DNA of 64,000 nt from Sulfurovum sp. XGS-02. Lineage in GTDB: Bacteria > Campylobacterota > Campylobacteria > Campylobacterales > Sulfurovaceae. Below the pieces are notes generated by a model. The model was not told where the DNA came from, ran no database searches, and saw only the letters and a list, made by a program, of their open reading frames with translations. Shown in pieces: positions 18,400 through 26,744 of this stretch. Every line of letters begins with the position of its first letter. Position 1 is the stretch's first letter. The position numbers were made by a program, and so were the translations under genes. Where the stretch lies: the NCBI RefSeq assembly GCF_023213175.1, contig NZ_CP093312.1, positions 806,001-870,000 on the forward strand, read 5' to 3'.

Positions 18400-18428
18400 A
18401 GAACCTCCTGCGGGAGTTTCTCTTAAGT
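18400..18428 (+). terminator. Likely terminator after uppP
   Basis: A short GC stem, CTCC-TGCG-GGAG with flanking AA/TT pairing, is followed by TTTCTCTT. It sits between uppP and the helicase gene and fits an intrinsic terminator. A second small hairpin (ATGAGG-TATG-CCTCAT) lies just before the helicase ribosome-binding site. Confidence 0.5.
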
Positions 18429-18485
18429 TCAAAACAAGATCTTTTGGACATGAATGAGGTATGCCTCATATTTTAAAGGTAAATA

Positions 18486-19868
18486 ATGAAATTTAATGAA
18501 TTTGATTTTCATGCTGATCTGGCAAAAGGTGTGAAAATAGCAGGCTTTAAAGAGCCTAGCCCCATCCAGGAGATGGCTATCCCTATTATCACCAATGGTA
18601 GTGACATGGTAGGTCAGGCCCATACGGGTACAGGAAAGACAGCAGCGTTCGGTCTTCCTATTATGGATAAACTTGCTAAAGGCGAGATAGAAAGAGCATT
18701 GATCATCACCCCTACAAGAGAACTCGCAACACAGGTAGCCGACGAACTCTATCATTTGGGACGTTTTGCAGGTATCAGGACATTGACCGTGTATGGCGGT
18801 GTAGGGTATGGACGTCAGATAGCGCTTATACATAAAGGTGTACAGATCGTCGTAGCAACACCGGGAAGACTTAAAGATCTTTACAGAAAAGGCAAGATCG
18901 ATGTGTTGAACCCGGAGATCGTTGTACTGGATGAAGCAGATGAAATGCTCGATATGGGTTTCCTTGAAGAGATCAAAGAGATCTTTGAGTACATTCCTCA
19001 GAACAGACAAACACTGCTCTTCTCTGCAACGATGCCTGAACCGATCAAAGAGCTAGCAAACAATATTCTTTATCAACCGGAGTATATCTCTGTTGTAGGT
19101 GAGGAAGAGACGACAAATAACATCATTGAACAACGTTATTATGTGATCCATGAGCACCAGAGAGATGAAGCGATCGTAAAGCTGCTTGAAACTGAAAAGA
19201 CCAACAAATGTATCATCTTCTGCCGTATGAAAAGGGAAGTGGACAGGCTAACAGAGCATTTGCAGGCATTAGGATTCAATGCTAATGGTTTACATGGCGA
19301 CTTGGAACAGATGGATAGAGAAGTGGTCATTAAAGCCTATAGAAGAGGGGAAACGAAGATTATGGTGGCTACAGATGTCGCTGCACGTGGTCTGGATGTC
19401 AAAAACGTCACACATGTTTTTAATTATCACATTCCTTTCGACCCGCAAAGTTATGTCCATCGTATCGGTCGTACAGGACGTGCAGGAAGAAGTGGTCAGG
19501 CTATTACTTTGGTGACAACCGAAGAATTCAAAGAGCTTCAACGTATCCAAAAAGAAGTGGGTGCAGAGATGCGTTTGGCTACGATCCAGGGTGGCTCAGG
19601 ACTGGATGATGCAAGTTGCGAATATTTGGCTGAACAGATCAGAAATATCCAAGTACATGACGATGCAGCAGCGCTTTTGGAGTATATGGGAGAGATGGAT
19701 AAAGAGATACTTTTGGCAAAACTCATTTCACGTATCATTGAAGAGGAACAGCATAACATAGGAACCCAAATAGGTTTTGATCAAAATACTGTAGATGAGA
19801 TGATGCAGGGGTACGTAAAGGAACAAAAAGTTACGCGGAATAACAATCGTAGAAAAAAGAGAAGATAA
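18486..19868 (+). CDS. DEAD-box ATP-dependent RNA helicase
   Basis: The 460-residue protein has all core motifs: Q motif near FKEPSPIQEMAIP, motif I AHTGTGKT, PTRELA, TPGR, DEADEMLDMGF, SAT, and C-terminal ARGLD and HRIGRTGRAGR. The core is followed by a roughly 90-residue extension ending in a basic tail (NNNRRKKRR), typical of RNA-binding tails. It probably acts in ribosome assembly or mRNA turnover (CsdA/DeaD-like), but the paralogue is not certain. A second helicase is encoded at 38.6 kb. Confidence 0.93.
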   Translation: MKFNEFDFHADLAKGVKIAGFKEPSPIQEMAIPIITNGSDMVGQAHTGTGKTAAFGLPIMDKLAKGEIERALIITPTRELATQVADELYHLGRFAGIRTLTVYGGVGYGRQIALIHKGVQIVVATPGRLKDLYRKGKIDVLNPEIVVLDEADEMLDMGFLEEIKEIFEYIPQNRQTLLFSATMPEPIKELANNILYQPEYISVVGEEETTNNIIEQRYYVIHEHQRDEAIVKLLETEKTNKCIIFCRMKREVDRLTEHLQALGFNANGLHGDLEQMDREVVIKAYRRGETKIMVATDVAARGLDVKNVTHVFNYHIPFDPQSYVHRIGRTGRAGRSGQAITLVTTEEFKELQRIQKEVGAEMRLATIQGGSGLDDASCEYLAEQIRNIQVHDDAAALLEYMGEMDKEILLAKLISRIIEEEQHNIGTQIGFDQNTVDEMMQGYVKEQKVTRNNNRRKKRR

Positions 19869-19939
19869 TTCTTTTTTTTTACCTAATAACAAGCAAAACT
19901 GTTTTAAAATCTGTAAACTTATAAAGTGAGGTTAATCAC

Positions 19940-20185
19940 ATGGAAATAGATTTAGTAAGCGAAGGCTTAAAATTTATGGTACTGGGAATGCTGATCGTAT
20001 TCATCTTTCTAGTTATCCTGGTTCAGGTAATGAAGCTCCAAGCTAAAATTATCAGTAAATACTTTCCTGATAAAGTAGTTGAAGCAGCGCCTGTTTCAAC
20101 AAGCACTGCACAGGAAGCTGAAAAAGAAGCACATCATGTTGCAGCTATAGTTGCAGCAATCAAAGAATTTCGTAAACAATCATAA
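19940..20185 (+). CDS. oadG: Oxaloacetate decarboxylase gamma chain OadG-like
   Basis: This 81-residue protein has one N-terminal transmembrane helix (LKFMVLGMLIVFIFLVILVQVM) and a short hydrophilic tail rich in Ala and Glu (HHVAAIVAAIKEF). This is the size and layout of the gamma subunit that assembles the sodium-pumping decarboxylase. Assignment rests mainly on position: it lies 16 bases upstream of the alpha-subunit gene and is followed by beta, the classic gamma-alpha-beta order. Confidence 0.85.
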   Translation: MEIDLVSEGLKFMVLGMLIVFIFLVILVQVMKLQAKIISKYFPDKVVEAAPVSTSTAQEAEKEAHHVAAIVAAIKEFRKQS

Positions 20186-20201
20186 AAACAAGGTATCGTA
20201 A

Positions 20202-22007
20202 ATGGCTAAAAAATATATTGATGTAATGGATACGACTTTTAGAGACGGATTTCAGTCTGTCTTTGGCGGTCGTGTACTTATGGATGATTTCTTTCCTGCC
20301 GTAGAGGCAGCGAAGAATGCAGGTATTAATCACTTCGAATTTGGTGGAGGAGCAAGATTCCAATCACTCTTCTTCTACTTACAGGAAAACGCATTTGATA
20401 TGATGGACGGTTTCAGAGAGATCGTAGGACCGGATGCTAACCTTCAAGTACTTTCACGTGGTATCAACACAGTAATGCTTGATACTGGTAGCCGTGAAAT
20501 GATAGAACTCTTCGCAAAAATGTTCAAAAAGCATGGTACAACAACTGTACGTAACTTTGATGCACTGAATGATGTGAACAACCTTGCATTTTCTGCAGAA
20601 ATGATCAAAAAGCATGGTCTTGATCATGAAGTAGTGGTAACAATGATGGACCTTCCTCCAGGATGTAAAGGTGCACATGATGTCGCTTTTTATGAAAAAA
20701 CACTGAGAAATATCCTAGATTCTGGTATCTCTTTTGACAGCGTTTGTTTCAAAGATGCATCAGGAACAGCGAACCCTCATAAAGTCTATGAGACTATCAC
20801 AATGGCTAGAAAACTTCTTGGCGAGAGTGTACACTTAAGACTTCACACGCATGAAACTGCAGGTGTTTCTGTAGCATCATATCTTGCAGCGTTGGATGCA
20901 GGAGCGAATGGTATCGATATGGCAGCATCACCGGTAAGTGGTGGTACCAGCCAGCCGGATATCCTTACTATGCTTCATGCAACAAAAGGAACAGATTATA
21001 ACCTTGGTGATCTACAGCTTGATAAAGTGCTTAAGTATGAAGAGAGACTTAAAGAGTGTCTTTCAGACTACATGATTCCACCTGAAGCAACACAGGTATC
21101 ACCACTTATTCCATTCTCACCTATGCCTGGTGGTGCATTGACAGCAAACACGCAGATGATGAGAGATGCAGGTGATCTTGAAAAGTTCGATCAAGTGATC
21201 GCTGCGATGAAAGAGGTAGTAGAGCGTGGTGGTTACGGTACATCTGTAACACCGGTAAGTCAATTCTATTGGCAACAAGCCTACGCTAACGTGATGTTCG
21301 GACCATGGAAGCAGATCGCTCCGGGATATGGACGTATGGTTCTTGGATACTTTGGTAAAACACCGGTACAAGCAGATGAGGAGATCATCAAACTTGCATC
21401 TGATAAATTGGGTCTAGAACCAACGACAGAAAATCCTTTGGATATTGCAGATAGAGATGAATCAAAGTCTATCGCACACTGGACAAAAGTACTTGAAGAT
21501 GAAGGGTTGGCAACTACAGATGAAAACATCTTCATTGCTGGTGCATGTGCTGAAAAAGGTATTGCGTTCTTGAAGGGTGAAAGTCCTCTCATGGTAAGAA
21601 AAGGTGAAGAAAATAATTGTAATGGAGAAAAAGAGATGGCAGGAAATTATACAGTAGTAGTAGACGGTAAACAATATAGCGTACAAGTAGCAGAGGGTGA
21701 GGGAGATATCCAAATTGCACCTGCAGCACCTACAGCACAAGTTAATGCAGTAGCAGAAGCTTCAACACCGGCATTGGTACCGGGTGCAGCCGGAAGTGTG
21801 GAAATACACTCACAAACACCGGGTAACGTCTGGAAGATCGTGAAAAATCCGGGTGATACTGTTGCTGAAGGTGATGTGATCATGATACTTGAAGCGATGA
21901 AGATGGAAATCGATATCGCTGCACCGCAAGCGGGTAAAATCGCCTCAATCAATGTCAATGTCAACGATGCAGTCGCAGACGGACAACTTCTAGCCACGAT
22001 GGAGTAG
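20202..22007 (+). CDS. oadA: Oxaloacetate decarboxylase alpha / pyruvate carboxylase subunit B (carboxyltransferase plus biotin carrier)
   Basis: The 601-residue protein begins with [12 protein letters not shown], the DRE-TIM carboxyltransferase metal site, and continues with [20 protein letters not shown] and [11 protein letters not shown] PycB/OadA conserved domain follows to about 465. A linker rich in Ala and Pro then leads to a C-terminal biotinyl domain with the lysine of [11 protein letters not shown]. The subunit carries CO2 on biotin between oxaloacetate and the partner. It sits between the gamma and beta genes of the sodium pump, yet a free biotin carboxylase (pycA, 30.4 kb) is also present, so it could serve in both complexes. 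An in-frame ATG at 21636 has its own GGAG. Confidence 0.93.
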   Translation: MAKKYIDVMDTTFRDGFQSVFGGRVLMDDFFPAVEAAKNAGINHFEFGGGARFQSLFFYLQENAFDMMDGFREIVGPDANLQVLSRGINTVMLDTGSREMIELFAKMFKKHGTTTVRNFDALNDVNNLAFSAEMIKKHGLDHEVVVTMMDLPPGCKGAHDVAFYEKTLRNILDSGISFDSVCFKDASGTANPHKVYETITMARKLLGESVHLRLHTHETAGVSVASYLAALDAGANGIDMAASPVSGGTSQPDILTMLHATKGTDYNLGDLQLDKVLKYEERLKECLSDYMIPPEATQVSPLIPFSPMPGGALTANTQMMRDAGDLEKFDQVIAAMKEVVERGGYGTSVTPVSQFYWQQAYANVMFGPWKQIAPGYGRMVLGYFGKTPVQADEEIIKLASDKLGLEPTTENPLDIADRDESKSIAHWTKVLEDEGLATTDENIFIAGACAEKGIAFLKGESPLMVRKGEENNCNGEKEMAGNYTVVVDGKQYSVQVAEGEGDIQIAPAAPTAQVNAVAEASTPALVPGAAGSVEIHSQTPGNVWKIVKNPGDTVAEGDVIMILEAMKMEIDIAAPQAGKIASINVNVNDAVADGQLLATME

Positions 22008-22012
22008 TCGGT

Positions 22013-23338
22013 ATGAAGCTCAAACATCTTTTACTTTCGATGATGTTCGCTTTTACAGCACTCACATCAACAGTGCAAGCCAGTGTGCATGAAGCACCTG
22101 CTGCACCTGCACAAGAAGAACAGGCCTATGAACCTAAATCTATCACGCAACTTCTTGTAAGCTTTTTTGAAACTACAGGTCTTAATGCAATGGTTAACCC
22201 TGAAGAGGGTGTCAAGAATGGTCATGGTGAAGAGATGAGTTTATTTGCCCAAAGTTGGGGTAAACTTATTATGTTTATTATTATCTTTTTACTTTTCTAT
22301 TTAGCTATTGCTAAAGGGTTTGAACCACTTCTTCTTTTACCTATCGCTTTCGGCGGACTTCTAGCCAATATACCTATTGCCAATATGACCGGTGATCACG
22401 GAATGCTCGGTATTATCTACAATATGGGTATTGCCAACGAATTCTTCCCTCTGTTGATCTTTATGGGTGTTGGAGCGATGACAGACTTCGGACCACTTCT
22501 TTCTAACCCTAAAACAGCACTTCTAGGTGGAGCTGCACAGTTTGGTATCTTTGGTTCATTGGTCGGTGCTGCTGCACTTTCTCAGTATACTGGGATGGTA
22601 GACTTCACACTTAAGCAATCTGCAGCGATCAGTATCATTGGTGGAGCAGATGGTCCTACATCGATCTTTATCGCATCGGCATTGGCACCGGAACTTCTTG
22701 GAGCTATCGCAGTTGCAGCCTATTCATACATGGCATTGGTTCCAGTGATCCAGCCACCGATAATGAGAGCTTTAACAACAAAAGAAGAGCGTCAGATCGT
22801 TATGAAGACAACAAGAAAAGTGAATAGACTTGAAAAACTTATTTTCCCTCTGATCGTTATTATGATGATCGCACTTATCCTACCGGATGCTGCACCGCTT
22901 ATGGGTTCTTTTGCACTTGGTAACTTTGCAAAAGAGTCAGGTGTGGTTGACAGACTTTCTAATGAGATGCAAAATTCACTCATTAACATTGTTACGATCT
23001 TCCTTGGTCTTGGTGTTGGTTCAAAGCTGGCTTCAGATTCATTCCTGGTAGCTGAGACAATGGGTATTATGATCATTGGTCTTCTTGCCTTTGCAGCGGG
23101 TACTGCAGCAGGTGTACTTATGGGTAAGATCATGAACAAGTTCTCTAAAGAACCTATCAACCCACTTATCGGTGCAGCGGGGGTTTCTGCAGTACCGATG
23201 GCAGCAAGGGTTGTCAGTAAAGTTGGTTCTGAAGAAAAACCGGGTAATATTCTGCTTATGCATGCTATGGGTCCAAATGTTGCCGGTGTTATCGGTTCAG
23301 CCGTAGCAGCCGGTGTACTACTCTCTATTTTTAAATAA
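22013..23338 (+). CDS. oadB: Oxaloacetate decarboxylase beta chain OadB (sodium-pumping)
   Basis: This is the membrane subunit that decarboxylates carboxybiotin and pumps sodium ions. The 441-residue protein has the typical helices and signature stretches: [48 protein letters not shown] (the conserved DGPT aspartate) and [18 protein letters not shown]. Unusually, the first 24 residues ([21 protein letters not shown]) look like a cleavable signal peptide. They are followed by a roughly 50-residue polar region before the first conserved helix. It begins five bases after oadA. Confidence 0.95.
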   Translation: MKLKHLLLSMMFAFTALTSTVQASVHEAPAAPAQEEQAYEPKSITQLLVSFFETTGLNAMVNPEEGVKNGHGEEMSLFAQSWGKLIMFIIIFLLFYLAIAKGFEPLLLLPIAFGGLLANIPIANMTGDHGMLGIIYNMGIANEFFPLLIFMGVGAMTDFGPLLSNPKTALLGGAAQFGIFGSLVGAAALSQYTGMVDFTLKQSAAISIIGGADGPTSIFIASALAPELLGAIAVAAYSYMALVPVIQPPIMRALTTKEERQIVMKTTRKVNRLEKLIFPLIVIMMIALILPDAAPLMGSFALGNFAKESGVVDRLSNEMQNSLINIVTIFLGLGVGSKLASDSFLVAETMGIMIIGLLAFAAGTAAGVLMGKIMNKFSKEPINPLIGAAGVSAVPMAARVVSKVGSEEKPGNILLMHAMGPNVAGVIGSAVAAGVLLSIFK

Positions 23339-23341
23339 AAT

Positions 23342-23507
23342 AGCATCAGGTACTATGCTTCCTCGTTTGAGGAAGTATAAGTGAGGAAATAGTCTCTATT
23401 TGCTCACTTATGCTTTAGCATGATAAACATAAAAAGCGGTACCGCTTGAACACTCTGCCGAAGAGAGTGATCAGCATGAGCGTAGCAAAAACGGACTATG
23501 TCCGTTT
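23342..23507. repeat. Array of six to seven hairpins between oadB and pckA
   Basis: Consecutive inverted repeats fill the intergenic space. An 11-bp stem around CTTCCTC-GTTT-GAGGAAG spans 23354-23379. ATAAGTGAG/CTCACTTAT with an inner AAATAG/CTATTT spans 23377-23411. ATGC-TTTA-GCAT spans 23410-23421. The perfect palindrome AAGCGGTACCGCTT spans 23434-23447. CACTCT/AGAGTG spans 23451-23469, and AAACGGAC/GTCCGTTT spans 23489-23507. Some probably terminate oadB transcription, and the last ones would lie in the pckA leader. No tRNA or known riboswitch fits. Confidence 0.6.
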
Positions 23508-23542
23508 ACATTAAAATAAAAAAAGAAAGAAATAGGATACTT

Positions 23543-25132
23543 ATGAGTACTAAAACGCCCAACGGACTTGATAAACTAGGATTGAAAGATATTAAAGATG
23601 TCTATTACAATTTAAGTTATGACGAGTTGCAAGCGCACGAAGTAAGCAGAGGAGAGTGTAAGATCTCAACATCAGGTACAGCAATGTGTGATACAGGAAT
23701 CTTCACAGGACGTAGTCCAAAAGACAAATATTTCGTTGATCAGGCACCTTCAAACGAACATATCGCTTGGGGTGATATCAATGCGAAAATAGATAAAGAG
23801 ATCTATGATGAACTTCTTGATCTTACATTAACTCAACTTTCCGGTAAGAACATTTATGTAACAGATGTTTATGCAGGAGCAAGTGCAGCAAGTAAGCGTT
23901 CTGTACGTTTTGTGACAGAAGTAGCATGGCAGGCACACTTTGTTAAAAATATGTTCATTCGTCCTACAGAGTCTGAACTTGAAAGATTTGAACCGGATTT
24001 CACTGTCTATAATGCATGTAAAGCTGTGGATGAAAAATACAAAGAACACGGATTGAACTCTGATGTTTTTGTTGTATTTAATGTAGAAGACAATGTAGCT
24101 ATCATCGGTGGTACCTGGTACGGTGGTGAGATGAAAAAAGGTATCTTCTCTATGATGAACTACTGGTTGCCGCTTGAGGGTAAACTCTCTATGCACTGTT
24201 CTGCCAATGTAGGTAAAGAGGGCGATGTCTGTCTATTCTTTGGACTTTCCGGTACAGGGAAGACGACACTTTCAACAGATCCTCAAAGGGCACTGATCGG
24301 TGATGATGAACATGGTTGGGATAATCATGGTGTCTTTAACTTCGAAGGTGGATGTTACGCAAAAGTGATCAACCTTGATGAAAAATCCGAACCTGAGATC
24401 TATGGTGCGATCGTGAAAGATGCACTTTTGGAGAATGTTGTTGCAGATGAGAATGGTGTGGTTGATTATACGGATGGTTCTAAAACAGAGAATACACGTG
24501 TTTCATATCCTATAGAACATATTGAGAATCATAAAAAAGATCTTCAGGCAGGTCATCCAAACAATATTATCTTCCTTTCAGCAGATGCATTTGGTGTCTT
24601 GCCTCCGGTAAGTAAGCTTACCAAAGAGCAGGCGATGTACTATTTCCTCAGTGGATATACAGCGAAAGTGGCCGGAACAGAGAGAGGTATTACGGAGCCT
24701 GTAGCAACCTTCTCTGCATGTTTTGGTGAAGCATTTTTGCCACTGCACCCAACTGTCTATGCAAAACTTCTTGGTGAGAAGATCGATGAGCATGGTGTTA
24801 ACGTATACCTGGTGAATACTGGTTGGACAGGTGGTCCTTATGGTACAGGTAAGCGTATGAGTATCAAGAACACAAGAGCTTGTATCGATGGTATCTTGAG
24901 CGGTGCTATTTTGGATACAGAGTTCGAGACATTGGATACTTTCAATCTTTCTATCCCTAAAACACTAGAGGGTGTAGATACGGCTGTACTTAACCCGAGA
25001 AATACATGGGAAGATAAAGCGGAGTATGACGCTATGTTGGCGAAACTCGCCGGTATGTTCCAGGAGAACTTCCACCGTTATGACGGAAATGGTGACGAGT
25101 TCGACTTCGCATCTGCAGGTCCTCAACTATAA
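23543..25132 (+). CDS. pckA: Phosphoenolpyruvate carboxykinase (ATP)
   Basis: This cytoplasmic enzyme interconverts oxaloacetate plus ATP with PEP, CO2 and ADP. The ATP-type kinase-1a loop [14 protein letters not shown], the preceding [15 protein letters not shown] and the later [17 protein letters not shown] are all intact. I choose the ATG at 23543, since AATAGGA lies nine bases upstream and the protein then begins [14 protein letters not shown] as in relatives. The upstream ATG at 23498 would start inside the last leader hairpin. The length of 529 residues is normal for this class. Placement with oadGAB, icd and pycA fits a carbon-fixation/anaplerotic node. Confidence 0.97.
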   Translation: MSTKTPNGLDKLGLKDIKDVYYNLSYDELQAHEVSRGECKISTSGTAMCDTGIFTGRSPKDKYFVDQAPSNEHIAWGDINAKIDKEIYDELLDLTLTQLSGKNIYVTDVYAGASAASKRSVRFVTEVAWQAHFVKNMFIRPTESELERFEPDFTVYNACKAVDEKYKEHGLNSDVFVVFNVEDNVAIIGGTWYGGEMKKGIFSMMNYWLPLEGKLSMHCSANVGKEGDVCLFFGLSGTGKTTLSTDPQRALIGDDEHGWDNHGVFNFEGGCYAKVINLDEKSEPEIYGAIVKDALLENVVADENGVVDYTDGSKTENTRVSYPIEHIENHKKDLQAGHPNNIIFLSADAFGVLPPVSKLTKEQAMYYFLSGYTAKVAGTERGITEPVATFSACFGEAFLPLHPTVYAKLLGEKIDEHGVNVYLVNTGWTGGPYGTGKRMSIKNTRACIDGILSGAILDTEFETLDTFNLSIPKTLEGVDTAVLNPRNTWEDKAEYDAMLAKLAGMFQENFHRYDGNGDEFDFASAGPQL

Positions 25133-25139
25133 GATTATA

Positions 25140-25166
25140 GACTCACACTAATCACTTGTGTGAGTC
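25140..25166 (+). terminator. Terminator hairpin after pckA
   Basis: A perfect 9-bp inverted repeat GACTCACAC/GTGTGAGTC with a 9-base loop lies eight bases after the pckA stop. A U-rich tail is weak (ATAATTAA). Confidence 0.6.
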
Positions 25167-25225
25167 ATAATTAACCCCCTCTTACATCACTCAATTTTCA
25201 ATCCTTTATAAAACACGCGTCAGTT

Positions 25226-25288
25226 CCTTTTAATATCTCTTTAGAGATACCGCTATACTACTACTTTATAACTATTTTGTGGGGATAA
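25226..25288 (+). pseudogene. Relic of the sbtA 3' end (last 20 codons and stop)
   Basis: Read in frame, this stretch encodes PFNISLEIPLYYYFITILWG and a TAA. The true sbtA gene ends PFNISLGIPLYYYFITILWG and TAA, immediately before its own sbtB. Only a handful of base changes separate the two. Weaker similarity continues back to about 25216. No other part of sbtA is found here, so this is the cut-off tail of a duplicated sbtA-sbtB segment. Confidence 0.85.
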
Positions 25289-25290
25289 AC

Positions 25291-25605
25291 ATGAAAAAAA
25301 TGAAAAAAGTCGAAGTCATCATCGAATCTATTTATACAAATAGATTATTAGAGATATTTAAAGAAGCTGATGTGACAGGTTATACCATTATCAGAGATAT
25401 TGAAGGGTATGGAAGTCACGGATTAAAAACTGCCGATGAAGCGAATGATCTTCTTAGCAATAATTATATCTTTACCGTATGCCGAGAGGAAAAATTTGAA
25501 AGAATGATAGAAAAAATCAGAGCTTTCATAGATAGATATGGCGGGAAATGTATCATTAGCGACTCTCTCGTGCTATTACATTCAAAAGATTCACAACAAG
25601 TATGA
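25291..25605 (+). CDS. sbtB: PII-like protein SbtB, copy 1 (detached from a transporter)
   Basis: This 104-residue protein of the PII/SbtB type begins KKVEVIIESIYTNRLLEIF. It has a short loop around GYGSHGLKTADEANDLL and a C-terminal RYGGKCIISDSLVLL strand. SbtB proteins bind adenyl nucleotides and control the bicarbonate transporter SbtA. Here the adjoining sbtA is only a 20-codon relic. Compared with copy 2 it differs at only two residues in the first 95 or so (Tyr for Cys in EGxGSH; Arg for Glu in VCxEEKF), plus a different C-terminal tail (SKDSQQV). The ATG follows GGGG by six bases. A GTG at 25279 is an unlikely start because it lies in the relic. Confidence 0.85.
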   Translation: MKKMKKVEVIIESIYTNRLLEIFKEADVTGYTIIRDIEGYGSHGLKTADEANDLLSNNYIFTVCREEKFERMIEKIRAFIDRYGGKCIISDSLVLLHSKDSQQV

Positions 25606-25620
25606 GTCACTCTTTGTAAA

Positions 25621-26499
25621 TTAAAATTTTATTGACAAATAAAAACTGATCGCAAATTCCTCATCTTGATTAAGATAATGGTTTTTGTGATAGACAGCAT
25701 AAGGTGGTTTTGTTGTTGTCTGATACTCACTTTTTGGCAACCACTCATGATATACCCAGTGGATCAACTTCAATAGATCTCCTCTTTTTCCTTCAAAATC
25801 AAACTTGGCATAAACACCCCCAGAGATATTAAAACTTGGAAGACGTTGATCTTTCAATTCCTTTTCGTCATTTGGTACTATGCATGCTACATAATGACAC
25901 TCATCCAATGGTGTGATGGTCGGATTATCGTGGAAAAGTGATATCTCTGTATAGTCCTTCAACTCATTCTGGTAAACCCAAGTTTGAATTTTTTGCCAAG
26001 TGAGTTTTGACTTGTCGTAAGCATAGCCTCTGTGACGAATATAATAGGCACTCATTTGAGGCATCTTTATAATTTGAGGTTGTATGACTTCAAAACTGGC
26101 TGTGGAGGCTTGTGCTTTTGGTGATTGCAAGAGAATTTTATGCGAATAGTCTTTATATCCACCCTTTCTCCACTTGTTAGGTGTCATGGAAAAACGTTCT
26201 TTAAATGCACGAATAAAAGAGGTTTGAGAGCTGTAGCCACACTCATTGGCTACCTCTGAAATAGTCGAATATTTATTTGTTAACAAAAGATTAGAAGCCT
26301 TTTGAAGACGAATATATTTAATACTTTCATAGATGTTCCGCCCAAACACTTCTTTAAAGATCTTATGCATATAAAATTTATTGATTTTAAAATGATCTGC
26401 AAGTTCATCAATGTTGATATCTGTCTCTATATGCTTATAGAAGTAAAACATTAAGTCATTTGAGATTTTTATTTTTTTATCTAAAGTTTCTTGTTTCAT
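25621..26499 (-). CDS. AraC-family regulator with GyrI-like effector-binding domain
   Basis: The 292-residue protein has an N-terminal double helix-turn-helix (about 8-110), containing LADHFKINKFYMHKIFKEVFG and the second HTH SEVANECGYSSQTSFIRAFKERF, followed by PNKWRKGG. Residues 130-292 form a GyrI-like/Rob-type ligand domain (EVIQPQIIKMPQMSAYYIRHRG). This order (HTH first) is that of Rob-like regulators. It is divergent from icd, and a paired GATAA element lies 5-50 bases upstream of its own start. The same element lies upstream of pycA. It is therefore a candidate regulator of icd, pycA and itself. Its effector is unknown. Confidence 0.88.
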   Translation of the reverse strand: MKQETLDKKIKISNDLMFYFYKHIETDINIDELADHFKINKFYMHKIFKEVFGRNIYESIKYIRLQKASNLLLTNKYSTISEVANECGYSSQTSFIRAFKERFSMTPNKWRKGGYKDYSHKILLQSPKAQASTASFEVIQPQIIKMPQMSAYYIRHRGYAYDKSKLTWQKIQTWVYQNELKDYTEISLFHDNPTITPLDECHYVACIVPNDEKELKDQRLPSFNISGGVYAKFDFEGKRGDLLKLIHWVYHEWLPKSEYQTTTKPPYAVYHKNHYLNQDEEFAISFYLSIKF

Positions 26500-26503
26500 A
26501 ACA

Positions 26504-26550
26504 TTATAATACCAATATTGGATAAAAATAATATTAAATATGGATAACTT
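26504..26550. promoter_or_regulatory. Paired GATAA direct-repeat element, araC-icd intergenic
   Basis: ACCAATATTGGATAA and AAATATGGATAAC carry GGATAA at 26520-26525 and 26542-26547, exactly 22 bases apart (about two helical turns). A near copy with the same spacing is upstream of pycA (30317-30360). AraC-family proteins typically bind two direct half-sites on one face of the helix. The first half also contains the palindrome CCAATATTGG. Confidence 0.55.
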
Positions 26551-26613
26551 ATAAGATAAAAAAAGATAATTAAAGAAACAATATTAGTGAAGAATTTAGT
26601 CCATAAAATTAAT

Positions 26614-26619
26614 TATAAT
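26614..26619 (+). promoter_or_regulatory. Putative -10 box of icd with structured leader
   Basis: TATAAT here would start transcription about 120 bases before the icd ATG. The leader then contains a perfect 10-bp inverted repeat ATTTTTCTGA/TCAGAAAAAT (26627-26636 with 26651-26660) and a small CTGTA-AATA-TACAG hairpin (26687-26700). Confidence 0.4.
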
Positions 26620-26744
26620 GCTTGAAATTTTTCTGATGGAAAAAATTAGTTCAGAAAAATCTAGAAGAATTAGATTGAGGTGGAAGCTGTAAATATACAG
26701 TTTCTAAGACAGTTTATATTTAATTGATAATAATAGGAATAAAA

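Noticed and set aside
22792-23346. 184-codon minus-strand frame opposite oadB
   Set aside because: It is an antisense shadow of a strongly conserved gene, with composition typical of reversed membrane-protein codons.
25279-25290. GTG start for sbtB copy 1 (and the equivalent GTG at 29965 for copy 2)
   Set aside because: In both cases the bases belong to the sbtA tail or relic, and a better-placed ATG follows GGGG.
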